DNA of 33,472 bases from Porphyromonadaceae bacterium (GTDB lineage: Bacteria; Bacteroidota; Bacteroidia; Bacteroidales; Porphyromonadaceae): NCBI GenBank assembly GCA_030528445.1, contig JAUMYV010000004.1:1-33472 (forward strand), in the 5' to 3' direction. This document shows, piece after piece, positions 17,992 to 26,219 of the stretch. A program made the translations under genes and the position numbers. Below the pieces are notes generated by a model. It was given only the letters and a program-made list of their open reading frames with translations. It ran no database searches and was not told where the DNA came from. Numbering within the stretch: the first letter of the stretch is position 1; each line of letters opens with the position of its first letter.

Positions 17992-19962
17992 ATGAGCTAT
18001 CTAAAATTTGATAGACGATTGATGTCTAATCTGGACGAATCTCTGCAAAGAGAGTATATCCGCACAAACCGTATGGGTGCGTACTGCTGCTCGAGTATCG
18101 TGGGGTGTAATACACGCAAATATCATGGCGCACTAGTCATCCCGATACCAGAGCTTAGCCCCAACAATCATGTCCTACTCTCTTCCCTAGACTTGTCTAT
18201 CGTACAGCATGGTGTGCCCTTCAACATTGCGGTGCACGAATATTGTGGCGATGTTTTTAGTCCTCTAGGGCATAAGTATATCCGAGAGTACAATGTAGAC
18301 GTCGCCTCCTCTACGACCTATCGGGTGGGTGGCGTAATTCTCAAGCGTGAGTTTTTCCTCTGCCACTATGAGCACCGCATCATCTTCAAGTTTACCCTGC
18401 TGGGGGCACACAGCGAGACGCGACTACGCTTCTCGCCACTCTTGGCCTTCAGAGATGTGAAGATGCTCACACACCGCAACGAACTGATCAATGGAGCCCT
18501 GCAGCCTCTCAACAATGGGCAGGGCATCTGCCTCTACCCAGGTTACCCTACGCTGTACATGCAGCTCTCCAAGGAGCACGAGTTTCATCATGCACCATGC
18601 TGGAATGAGAATATTCTCTACCACAAGGAGCGTGAGCGTGGCTATGAGCATACCGAGGATCTATATGTGCCGGGCTACTTCGAGTGCGTCATAGAGAAAG
18701 ATCAGCCCGTCTACTTCTCGGCAGGGATAGAGGAGGTAGACCCAGCACTACTGCCCGAGATGTTCGATCGGGAGCTAGAGGTGCGCATCCCTCGTCTAGA
18801 TTTCCGTTCTTGCCTGCTTAGTTCTGCACAGCAGTTCTACTATCGACCCAATGACCACGACGGCTATTTGCTTGCTGGTTACCCTTGGTTTGGCGTACGT
18901 GCTAGAGACCTATTCGTGGCACTACCAGGCTGCTCGATATATGCTGGTGCACCAGAGCGATACCACCGCATCATGGATACCGTAATCCCAGACTTAGATG
19001 ACTTTATGAGTGGTAGGCATCCGTCTCCCCTGCTGACTCATCTCTCCGATCCCGATGTGGGGCTATGGGCCGTATGGTGCGTACAACAGTTCGCTCGTGT
19101 CTATGGGCAAGATGAAGCATGCAGGCTATATGGGGCGTTCGTCAGCCGTCTCGTCCAGTACTACATGAGCAATACGCATAGCCAAATGCACCTAGAGAAC
19201 ACGGGGTTGCTCTATGTCGAAGCCAAGGGGCGCCCTATCAGCTGGGTGGATGCCAAGCTCAATGGTTTGGCAGTCGTTCAGCGCGAGGGATATCTCGTTG
19301 AGCTCAATGCGCTGTGGTACAATGCTCTGCTTTTCTACAGAGACCTAAGGCCAGAGGAGTGGAATACCGAGCTAGATATCCTACGTGAGCGCATCGAGCG
19401 CAACTTCAATGCCATATTCGTCAATGAACATGGCTACCTCTTTGATCATGTTACCCATCAGGGTACTAGGGACTGGAGCGTACGTCCCAACATGATATTC
19501 GCCGTGTCGCTACCATATACGCCTCTACCTCGTGCTGTGCAGCGTAGTGTCGTGGAGATTGTTACCCGAGAGCTACGTACGCCCAAAGGTTTACGTACAC
19601 TTAGCCCCAAGAGTGAGGGTTACCGAGCTAGATGTTGCGGGTCTCAGCACGAGCGAGAGCTGTCCTACTACAACGGATCGGTTTGGTCGTGGCTACTGGG
19701 CGCTTACTTCGAGGCCTACCTCAAGATCTATGGGCGTGGGGCTCTATCCTACATCGAGCGCACCCTCATCGGTATGGAGGAGGAGGTACACGAGCACGGC
19801 GTAGGTACCATCAGCGAGCTATTCGATGGCAATCCGCCACACACAGGGCGTGGAGCTATCTCTCTAGCGATGAGTGTCGGTGAGATTATTCGCTCGCTCA
19901 GCCTGCTAGAGGAGGCCAAACAGAAATACGACAATATGAATCCCATCAGTAAGCAAATATGA
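17992..19962 (+). CDS. Glycogen debranching enzyme (amylo-alpha-1,6-glucosidase type, GH133-like)
   Basis: Removes alpha-1,6 branches during glycogen turnover in the cytosol. The 656-residue protein has the GDE_N block near its start (RTNRMGAYCCSSIVGCNTRKYHG) and the (alpha/alpha)6 GDE_C domain in its second half. Recognised pieces are GYPWFGVRARDLFVALPG (catalytic-region Arg-Asp), RPNMIFAVSLPYTPLP, SYYNGSVWSWLLGAYFEA and GTISELFDGNPPHTGRG. I start at ATG 17992 (MSYLKFDRRLM), the usual family N-terminus; a GTG at 17965 would add nine residues that oddly also begin SYL. After GRG the usual AQAWS-type Trp block reads SLAMSVGEI. The stop overlaps the next gene's ATG (ATGA), and the next two genes also act on alpha-glucan. 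Confidence 0.9.
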   Translation: MSYLKFDRRLMSNLDESLQREYIRTNRMGAYCCSSIVGCNTRKYHGALVIPIPELSPNNHVLLSSLDLSIVQHGVPFNIAVHEYCGDVFSPLGHKYIREYNVDVASSTTYRVGGVILKREFFLCHYEHRIIFKFTLLGAHSETRLRFSPLLAFRDVKMLTHRNELINGALQPLNNGQGICLYPGYPTLYMQLSKEHEFHHAPCWNENILYHKERERGYEHTEDLYVPGYFECVIEKDQPVYFSAGIEEVDPALLPEMFDRELEVRIPRLDFRSCLLSSAQQFYYRPNDHDGYLLAGYPWFGVRARDLFVALPGCSIYAGAPERYHRIMDTVIPDLDDFMSGRHPSPLLTHLSDPDVGLWAVWCVQQFARVYGQDEACRLYGAFVSRLVQYYMSNTHSQMHLENTGLLYVEAKGRPISWVDAKLNGLAVVQREGYLVELNALWYNALLFYRDLRPEEWNTELDILRERIERNFNAIFVNEHGYLFDHVTHQGTRDWSVRPNMIFAVSLPYTPLPRAVQRSVVEIVTRELRTPKGLRTLSPKSEGYRARCCGSQHERELSYYNGSVWSWLLGAYFEAYLKIYGRGALSYIERTLIGMEEEVHEHGVGTISELFDGNPPHTGRGAISLAMSVGEIIRSLSLLEEAKQKYDNMNPISKQI

Positions 19963-21218
19963 AAGCCTTAATGTTTGGGTGGGAGTTTCCACCACACATT
20001 CTCGGGGGGCTCGGCACTGCCAGCTACGGACTAACCAAGGGGATGGCAGCCCAAGGCGATATGGATATTACCTTCGTGATCCCCAAGCCCTCGGGCGAGG
20101 AGGACACAAGTTTCCTCTCTATCATTGGTGCAGGCAATACGCCTGTGGTATATCGAGATGTCGACCATGACTATCTAGCCAAGCGGCTAGGGCAGCGTAT
20201 GAGTACCGATACCTACTATCGTCTACGCGACCATATATACGCAGACTTCAGCCACAGACATACCGACGACTTGGGTTGTATCGAGTTCTCGGGGCGCTAT
20301 CCAGACAATCTGCTCGAGGAGATCAACAACTACTCCATCGTCGCGGGTGTTATTGCCCGTAGCGAGTACTGCGACGTCATACACTCGCACGACTGGCTGA
20401 CCTACCCTGCTGGTATCCACGCTAAGCAAATTACAGGCAAGCCACTAGTGGTACATGTGCATGCTACCGACTTTGACCGCAGTAGAGGCAACGTGAATCC
20501 AAGTGTTTTCGCCATAGAGATGGACGGTATGAACCATGCCGACCACATCATCACTGTGAGCGAACTGACGCGCCGTACTGTGATCGAGAAGTACCACCAA
20601 GATCCAGCCAAGGTGACTACGGTACATAATGCCGTCACGCCACTATCGCCCTCGATCCTAGCACTACCCAAGAAGTCTAGCGTCACAGAGAAGGTCGTTA
20701 CCTTTCTGGGGCGCATTACGATGCAGAAGGGGTGTGAATATTTCGTCGAGGCTGCCGCTCGCGTTCTGGAGCATACCAATAACGTACGCTTCATCATGGC
20801 TGGTAGTGGTGATATGATGGATGCGATGATACGCCTAGTGGCCAAGTACAATATCGCAGACCGCTTCCACTTCACCGGCTTCATGAAGGGGCAGCAGGTG
20901 TACGAGGTCTTCAAGTCGAGCGATGTTTACGTGATGCCCTCGGTATCGGAGCCTTTTGGTATCTCACCGCTCGAAGCGATGCAGTGTGGCGTCCCATCCA
21001 TTATCTCTTACCAGAGCGGTTGTGCCGAGATCCTTAACTACGCAGTCAAGGTGGACTACTGGGATGTAGAAGCTATGGCCGATGCCATCTACGCCCTGAT
21101 TACCTACCCCGAGATGCACCAGTTCCTCAAAGAGGAGGGACTACGAGAAGTCAATAGCCTCACATGGGAGGACGCAGGACGAAAGGTGCGAGATATATAC
21201 AATAGACTTATCAGATAG
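19959..21218 (+). CDS. GT4-type glycosyltransferase, probable glycogen synthase-like enzyme
   Basis: A 419-residue GT-B glycosyltransferase, probably the alpha-1,4-glucan elongating enzyme of this glycogen cluster. The N-terminus MFGWEFPPHILGGLGTASYG is the starch-synthase-like acceptor/donor loop (GGLG). HADHIITVSELTRRTV and TVHNAV are typical mid-domain blocks. FLGRITMQKGCEYFVEAA (donor site) and SEPFGISPLEAMQCGVP form the EX7E motif of retaining GT4 enzymes. The ATG overlaps the debranching gene stop by 4 nt. Assignment to glycogen rather than another polysaccharide rests on its position between the debranching and GH57 genes and on the GGLG loop. Confidence 0.87.
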   Translation: MKALMFGWEFPPHILGGLGTASYGLTKGMAAQGDMDITFVIPKPSGEEDTSFLSIIGAGNTPVVYRDVDHDYLAKRLGQRMSTDTYYRLRDHIYADFSHRHTDDLGCIEFSGRYPDNLLEEINNYSIVAGVIARSEYCDVIHSHDWLTYPAGIHAKQITGKPLVVHVHATDFDRSRGNVNPSVFAIEMDGMNHADHIITVSELTRRTVIEKYHQDPAKVTTVHNAVTPLSPSILALPKKSSVTEKVVTFLGRITMQKGCEYFVEAAARVLEHTNNVRFIMAGSGDMMDAMIRLVAKYNIADRFHFTGFMKGQQVYEVFKSSDVYVMPSVSEPFGISPLEAMQCGVPSIISYQSGCAEILNYAVKVDYWDVEAMADAIYALITYPEMHQFLKEEGLREVNSLTWEDAGRKVRDIYNRLIR

Positions 21219-21232
21219 ATCATCACAGCATT

Positions 21233-22582
21233 ATGAAAAAGATTTGTTTGTGCTTTCAGATTCATCAGCCTCTTAGGCTAAGACGATACCGCTTCTTCGA
21301 CATCGCTCGCGAGCATTATTACTACGACGAGTTTCAGAATATTGAGATCTTCCAGCGCATCGCAGATACCTGCTATCTGCCTGCCAATAGGATGCTTCTA
21401 GACCTTCTACGCACCTACCCAGACTTCAAGGTGAGCTTCTCGATTTCTGGTCTAGCTATTGAGCAGATGGAGGTGCATAAGCCAGACCTCTTGGATAGCT
21501 TCCAGGAGCTTGTCGCCACAGGGCGTGTAGAGATGCTTGCCACACCATACGCCTATTCGCTTAGCTCGCTCATAGATCCCGAGGAGTTTCAAGAGCAGAT
21601 CAATGAGCAGCAGACTAAGCTACGAGATCGCTTCGGCGCAGCTGCCTCCAAGGTGCTCTGCAATACTGAGCTGATCTATAGCGACGAAATAGCTCATCTG
21701 GCTCGGAGCTTCGGCTTCAAGGGTGTGATTACCGAGGGAGCCAAGCATGTACTGGGCTGGAAGAGCCCCAACTACATCTATAGCTCCGTGGTCGAGCCAG
21801 GGCTCAAGCTCCTGCTCCGTAATGCAGGGTTGACGGAGCTAATCACACAGGACTTTAGTCGCAGCGATTCGCCCGAGTACCCAGTGACGGCAGATAAGGT
21901 GCTGGACCGAATCAAGTGGTTGCCACAGGAGGAAGAGTTTGTCAATCTCTACATGAACTATGAGGTCCTTGGCGGTCTCAATAGAGCCGAGTCTGGTATC
22001 TTCGACTTCTTCAGAGCTCTGCCTGCGCTCTCTAGTCAGTATGAGGTTGGGTTTGCTTTGCCTAGTGAGCTACTCAAGGAACATAAGGCTGTTGGTTCGC
22101 TTGAGGTCAGCAGTCCCATAAGTAGCTCGGGAGAGGCCAAAAGTACCAACGACTGGACGGGCAATGTGCTGCAGAAGGGCGTGCTCACTAAGCTAGCCGA
22201 TATGGGTGCACGAGTGCGCCTGACCAAAGACAATCGCCTCAGACAAGACTGGATGTATCTGCAGAGTGCAGACCACCTCTACTATATGAATACGGGAAGT
22301 CGTGGCCGTGGATTTAGCCCATACAACTCTGCCTACGATGCCTTCAATAACTATATGAATGTCTTGAGCGACTTCAAGCTCCGACTAGAGAAGGTTGCTC
22401 CGCAGGAGTTCGGTACCGATGAGATCAGCACCTACGAGCAGATGATTGACAAGCAGAACGAGTACATCGAGCAGCTGAAGAAGGAAATCGAGAGCCTCAA
22501 GGCGCAGGCCTCTACTAAGGTAGCTCCCAAGGAGAAGAAGCCACGCACACCAACTAAGCGTACCAAAAACTCTGCAAAGTAG
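21233..22582 (+). CDS. GH57 alpha-amylase-like protein, possibly with altered catalytic Asp
   Basis: A 449-residue protein of glycoside hydrolase family 57. Visible GH57 landmarks are FQIHQP (motif 1, residues 8-13), GRVEMLATPYAYSLSSLI (motif 2 region), LCNTELIYSDE with the presumed nucleophile Glu146 (motif 3), and TEGAKHVLGWKSPNYIY. The motif 4 position, usually a DYETFGEH-like block supplying the acid/base Asp, reads MNYEVLGGLNRAESGIFDF, so Asn242 replaces the Asp. The C-terminal 70 residues form a coiled-coil-like stretch (YEQMIDKQNEYIEQLKKEIE) and a Lys-rich tail. It may be a hydrolase with another acid, or a catalytically degenerate glucan-binding partner of its operon neighbours. It starts 14 nt after the glycosyltransferase. 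Confidence 0.88.
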   Translation: MKKICLCFQIHQPLRLRRYRFFDIAREHYYYDEFQNIEIFQRIADTCYLPANRMLLDLLRTYPDFKVSFSISGLAIEQMEVHKPDLLDSFQELVATGRVEMLATPYAYSLSSLIDPEEFQEQINEQQTKLRDRFGAAASKVLCNTELIYSDEIAHLARSFGFKGVITEGAKHVLGWKSPNYIYSSVVEPGLKLLLRNAGLTELITQDFSRSDSPEYPVTADKVLDRIKWLPQEEEFVNLYMNYEVLGGLNRAESGIFDFFRALPALSSQYEVGFALPSELLKEHKAVGSLEVSSPISSSGEAKSTNDWTGNVLQKGVLTKLADMGARVRLTKDNRLRQDWMYLQSADHLYYMNTGSRGRGFSPYNSAYDAFNNYMNVLSDFKLRLEKVAPQEFGTDEISTYEQMIDKQNEYIEQLKKEIESLKAQASTKVAPKEKKPRTPTKRTKNSAK

Positions 22583-22615
22583 GGCAATCTACAGATAGAT
22601 CTAGATGAACTAGGA

Positions 22616-22661
22616 GAGGGCGGTGTCGTAGGCAAGTGCTACGACCCGACCTCTTTTGTTT
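22616..22661 (+). terminator. Rho-independent terminator of the glycogen cluster
   Basis: A long imperfect stem (22616-22631 with 22639-22653, core GTCGTAG/CTACGAC) with a 7-nt loop is followed by TTTTGTTT. It lies about 34 nt after the GH57 stop and about 86 nt before the next promoter. Confidence 0.85.
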
Positions 22662-22746
22662 GCAGATGAATAGGTCATTGGGAGTGATGCTGGTTATGGT
22701 TCGTGCAGATGCTTGTATGGAGCAAGGAGTAGCCCTCAAGCAAACC

Positions 22747-22777
22747 TTGCGCAATTGTAAAGAATTGACGAACTTTG
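22747..22777 (+). promoter_or_regulatory. Probable promoter of the HU/LysM-moxR-bat transcription unit
   Basis: TTG (22747-22749), exactly 20 bp, then GAACTTTG (22770-22777), one base away from TAnnTTTG. It sits between the glycogen terminator and the first gene of the long unit, about 46 nt before its ATG. No other promoter-like site was seen before moxR, so this may drive the whole block to 33311. Confidence 0.5.
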
Positions 22778-22822
22778 GGGCTAAATTGTTTTAATTTAAC
22801 ATCTAGATAGAAAAAGCTCGAG

Positions 22823-24274
22823 ATGCTATTGGATGAGTTATGGATCGATCGACTGGCCAAAGATGCCAACATAGAGCCCGAAACAAGTGCGAGGCTCTGG
22901 CAGGCGCTTTGCTCACAGATTGAGACTCGTCTATCCCTAGGCACAGGCATACAGCTTAGAGAGATGGGTTACTGGGCTGCACGCACCGAGGCAGAGTACT
23001 TGGCTCTGCTACCCAATCAAGAGCGCTACATCATTCCCCCTACCATTCGCTTATCTATATCCCACGCTCCAGAGCAGGGTAGAGAATATGTCGATCTACC
23101 CCAGCTATGCGAAGCGTTGGTTCAGGCCACGGAGGTTCGCCCCGAGGCTGTAGGCCGATGGCTAGAGGCTATTGAACCACGTCTAGCGCGGAGCATGTCC
23201 TCTGGTCGCCAAATAGGTTGGGCGGGGTTAGGTGTCTTCACGCCAATCGTCGAGGCAGGGGGGCTTAGGGGCTTCTCCTTTGCCCCAGAGGATGCTCTCA
23301 GCGAGGTGCTCAATAGACCATTCGGGATGTTTAGCCCTGTCGCTGTTCTCTCCTCCGAGGCTGTAGAGGGGCTATCGGTTCGGGAGGTCGAGACGCTAGA
23401 GCAGTGTCTCGCATCTTCGCCCATAGAGGTGCTCATACAGCCTAGAGAGGAACTTGTACAGGAACCCACCTTGGTTGATTCTGTGGTAGTAGAACCTACT
23501 ATGTCGGTTGAGCCCATGGAGCATCCCGAGGACGAAGCTACAGAGCCGAGTGCTCCTGCCGAAGATTTGCCAGCAGCATCTGGGGTATCAACTATCGAGA
23601 GTCCTCCTCCTGTAGACGTATCTCAAGCACCCGAGCCACATGGCGACCAAGCTACAGCTGTGGCAGGAGACGCCCAAGTAGACGAAGCACTAGAGCAATC
23701 TGCCGTGTACCAACGCAAGAGCTCTAGAGGTCGCTGGCTAGGGCTATTCATTCTATTGGTCATCCTGGTTGGCATTTGGGCTCTGTGGCGCTATCTAGAG
23801 CGTAGGCCTGCGACCACTTCTCAGCCTCAGCTCAAGCTCCCTACACATACCGAGCTCGTGACTTCTCCGCCTTACCTAGATACGACTATGCTATGGTTCG
23901 TTAGTACCCCGGTACGCTCGCCCCTGGTAGCACAAGAGAACGGCATGGTAGCCAAACCGGTAGTAGAAGACCCCATAAAGCCCCCCCCCCAGACTTCAGC
24001 TACATCACCCAAGGTCATTGAAGCGGAGGAGATCGTCATCAAGCCTGGAGATAGCCTTGTGCAGATTGCTCTGCGCAAGTACGGCCATAAGGCATTTTGG
24101 GTATATATATATGAGGAGAACCGAGAGCGGATTAAAAATCCTGACAATATTCCCCTCGGTACACGGCTTAGTCTGCCTGCTGCACGCAAGTATGGCATCG
24201 ACTCGTCCAATACTAATTCGGTTAGCCGTGCGTTAAGTCTACAGCGAGCTTTGCTCAAGAACAAGAAAAAGTAA
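22823..24274 (+). CDS. Tandem HU-like domains, transmembrane segment and C-terminal LysM domain
   Basis: A 483-residue protein of unusual architecture. Residues 1-80 and about 88-175 each resemble an HU/IHF-type fold: helix pair, then LGTGIQLREMGYWAAR and SGRQIGWAGLGVFTPI like the HU GxxVxLxGfGtF block, and the second ends NRPFGMFSPV. An acidic, Pro-rich linker (about 200-300) precedes one transmembrane helix (about 304-323, WLGLFILLVILVGIWALW). A LysM domain follows (about 403-452, IKPGDSLVQIALRKYGH). With the basic RKSSRGR just before the helix, the HU part should be cytoplasmic and LysM periplasmic. A run of ten C encodes Pro387-389 just before LysM. It is 37 nt upstream of moxR. Function is unknown; a DNA-to-cell-wall tether is one idea. 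Confidence 0.82.
   Translation: MLLDELWIDRLAKDANIEPETSARLWQALCSQIETRLSLGTGIQLREMGYWAARTEAEYLALLPNQERYIIPPTIRLSISHAPEQGREYVDLPQLCEALVQATEVRPEAVGRWLEAIEPRLARSMSSGRQIGWAGLGVFTPIVEAGGLRGFSFAPEDALSEVLNRPFGMFSPVAVLSSEAVEGLSVREVETLEQCLASSPIEVLIQPREELVQEPTLVDSVVVEPTMSVEPMEHPEDEATEPSAPAEDLPAASGVSTIESPPPVDVSQAPEPHGDQATAVAGDAQVDEALEQSAVYQRKSSRGRWLGLFILLVILVGIWALWRYLERRPATTSQPQLKLPTHTELVTSPPYLDTTMLWFVSTPVRSPLVAQENGMVAKPVVEDPIKPPPQTSATSPKVIEAEEIVIKPGDSLVQIALRKYGHKAFWVYIYEENRERIKNPDNIPLGTRLSLPAARKYGIDSSNTNSVSRALSLQRALLKNKKK
23981..23990 (+). repeat. Homopolymer run of ten C inside a coding region
   Basis: Ten consecutive C encode Pro-Pro-Pro and the first base of the next codon, just upstream of the LysM domain. 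Such tracts are classic sites of slipped-strand mispairing. Loss of one C opens an alternative frame that stays open for about 81 codons, to 24236; gain of one C leads to a TGA within about 11 codons. Confidence 0.9.
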
Positions 24275-24311
24275 ACGGAATAGTTATCACAATAAATGCT
24301 CAAACGAAAGC

Positions 24312-25304
24312 ATGGAATCAATGGATATTAGAAGCCTCACAGAGCTGATAGAGAAAAAAAGCTACGTTGTCGATCAGCTGCGTAGAGGTATGCAGGAAGC
24401 GATCGTTGGTCAGACACATCTGATCGACTCCCTGCTCATCGGGCTACTCGCAGACGGACATATTCTGCTAGAGGGGCTACCAGGTCTAGCCAAAACCCTA
24501 GCCATCAAGACGCTTGCCCAGCTGGTACACGCAGACTACAAGCGCATCCAGTTTACTCCAGACCTGCTACCAGCCGACGTAATCGGTACGCTGATGTATT
24601 CGCAGAAGCACGAGGAGTTTCAAGTCAAGCAAGGGCCTATCTTCTCCAACTTCATCTTGGCGGACGAAATCAACCGAGCACCCGCCAAGGTGCAGAGCGC
24701 TCTCTTGGAGGCGATGCAGGAGCGACAGGTGACCATCGGGGAGAAAACGTTTAAGCTCCCCAACCCTTTTCTCGTGATGGCGACGCAGAACCCCATCGAG
24801 CAGGAGGGAACTTATCCTCTGCCCGAGGCACAGGTAGACCGTTTCATGCTCAAGGTCAAGATCGACTATCCCAAGCGTGAGGAGGAGGCGCAGATTATTC
24901 GCGACCATATCCGTACGGCTAGCTATACCGCCAAGCCCATTCTGCAGATCGAGGATCTGCTCGAGGCTCGTCAGACCGTTCGCCAGGTGTACCTAGACGA
25001 GAAGATCGAGCGCTACATCGTAGATATAGTTTTCGCTACTCGAGACCCAGAGGCAGCAGGCCTTGGAGAGTACAAGAATTTCATCAGCTTCGGGGCATCA
25101 CCTCGTGCATCTATCGCTCTGGCTGTGGCTGCACGTGCGCATGCCTTCATGAAGCGTAGAGGCTATGTCATCCCAGAGGATATACGCGCCGTTTGCTACG
25201 ACGTGCTACGCCACCGCATTGGTCTAAGCTACGAGGCTGAAGCCAATGATATTGTGGCCGATGATGTGATCAAGGAAATCCTCAACAAAGTGGAAGTGCC
25301 ATAG
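24312..25304 (+). CDS. MoxR family AAA+ ATPase
   Basis: A 330-residue MoxR-type AAA+ chaperone, thought in this family to help mature or load VWA-domain partner proteins. Walker A is GLPGLAKT (55-62), Walker B is FILADEINRAP (114-124), sensor 1 lies in VMATQNP (155-161), and PEAQVDRF is typical of MoxR. The C-terminal lid ends in a helical domain. It heads the canonical order moxR-DUF58-batA-E, so its partners are probably the VWA proteins encoded downstream. A second ATG three codons in (MDIRSLTEL) is an alternative start. The gap to the DUF58 gene is 24 nt. Confidence 0.96.
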   Translation: MESMDIRSLTELIEKKSYVVDQLRRGMQEAIVGQTHLIDSLLIGLLADGHILLEGLPGLAKTLAIKTLAQLVHADYKRIQFTPDLLPADVIGTLMYSQKHEEFQVKQGPIFSNFILADEINRAPAKVQSALLEAMQERQVTIGEKTFKLPNPFLVMATQNPIEQEGTYPLPEAQVDRFMLKVKIDYPKREEEAQIIRDHIRTASYTAKPILQIEDLLEARQTVRQVYLDEKIERYIVDIVFATRDPEAAGLGEYKNFISFGASPRASIALAVAARAHAFMKRRGYVIPEDIRAVCYDVLRHRIGLSYEAEANDIVADDVIKEILNKVEVP

Positions 25305-25328
25305 AGCGAGAACCACTGAATAGAGTCA

Positions 25329-26219
25329 ATGAAAAAGGATAGAACGGCACAGAGTACCGACCTGCTCGGCAGGGTACGGCGCATCGAGATCAAGGCCAAG
25401 GGGCTGTCTGAGCAAGTCTTTGCTGGGCAGTATCACTCAGCCTTTAGGGGGCGTGGTATGGCCTTCAGTGAGGTGCGTGGGTATCAAGTCGGAGACGATG
25501 TGCGGGACATTGATTGGAATGTAACGGCTCGCTATGCCAATCCTTACGTCAAGGTGTTTGAGGAGGAGCGTGAGCTGACGGTGATGTTGCTCATTGATCT
25601 GACGGGCAGTAGCCTTTTTGGTGCTAAGGCCGAGAGCAAGCGTGAGCTGATGACGGAGGTTGCCGCCACGCTGGCTTTCTCTGCGATGCAAAATAACGAT
25701 AAGATTGGGGCTATCTTTTTCACAGATCAGATCGAGCTATTCATCCCACCACGCTCTGGTCGTAAGCATATTCTCTATATCATCCGCGAACTGCTCGGCT
25801 TCGAGCCACAGAGCAGAGGCACAGACCTCAACGTACCACTTGGCTATCTGATGCGTACAATCAAGAAACGCTGTACGGCCTTCTTGATTTCGGACTTCAT
25901 CCAGACGGGCGATAGCTATCAGACCTCTCTGAACTTAGCTAGTGGGAAGCACGACCTTGTGGCTCTGCGTGCCTATGACCCTACGGCAGCCACGCTCCCC
26001 GACCTAGGCCTAGTCTATTTGGTAGATGCCGAGACTGGAGAGAAGCGCTGGGTAGATACCTCCTCGGGTAAGCTGGCTAGAAGCTATGCCGAGAGCTACC
26101 AGAGACATGAGCAAATCTGCCGAGAGTTATGTCTGCGCTCAGGTGTGGATCTAGTACATTTGTCTACCGGTGAGGACTTCACGCCCGAGTTAATCAAACT
26201 ATTTAGACGCAGGTCATGA
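25329..26219 (+). CDS. DUF58 domain protein (VWA-like, MoxR-associated)
   Basis: A 296-residue soluble protein of the DUF58 family, which accompanies MoxR ATPases and has a degenerate von Willebrand A fold. The family block FRGRGMAFSEVRGYQVGDDV continues into RDIDWNVTARYANPYVKVFE, and a VWA-like strand LLIDLTGSS follows. The second half has IGAIFFTDQIELFIPP and TAFLISDFIQTGD, like the later strands of the fold. It probably acts with the upstream MoxR and the membrane proteins BatA and BatB. Its stop overlaps the next ATG (ATGA). Confidence 0.93.
   Translation: MKKDRTAQSTDLLGRVRRIEIKAKGLSEQVFAGQYHSAFRGRGMAFSEVRGYQVGDDVRDIDWNVTARYANPYVKVFEEERELTVMLLIDLTGSSLFGAKAESKRELMTEVAATLAFSAMQNNDKIGAIFFTDQIELFIPPRSGRKHILYIIRELLGFEPQSRGTDLNVPLGYLMRTIKKRCTAFLISDFIQTGDSYQTSLNLASGKHDLVALRAYDPTAATLPDLGLVYLVDAETGEKRWVDTSSGKLARSYAESYQRHEQICRELCLRSGVDLVHLSTGEDFTPELIKLFRRRS

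Noticed and set aside
24104..24114. A TATATATATAT stretch in the LysM-coding part as a second slippage site.
   Set aside because: Only about five TA units, encoding a plausible LysM segment (VYIYEEN); too short to propose variation without strain data.
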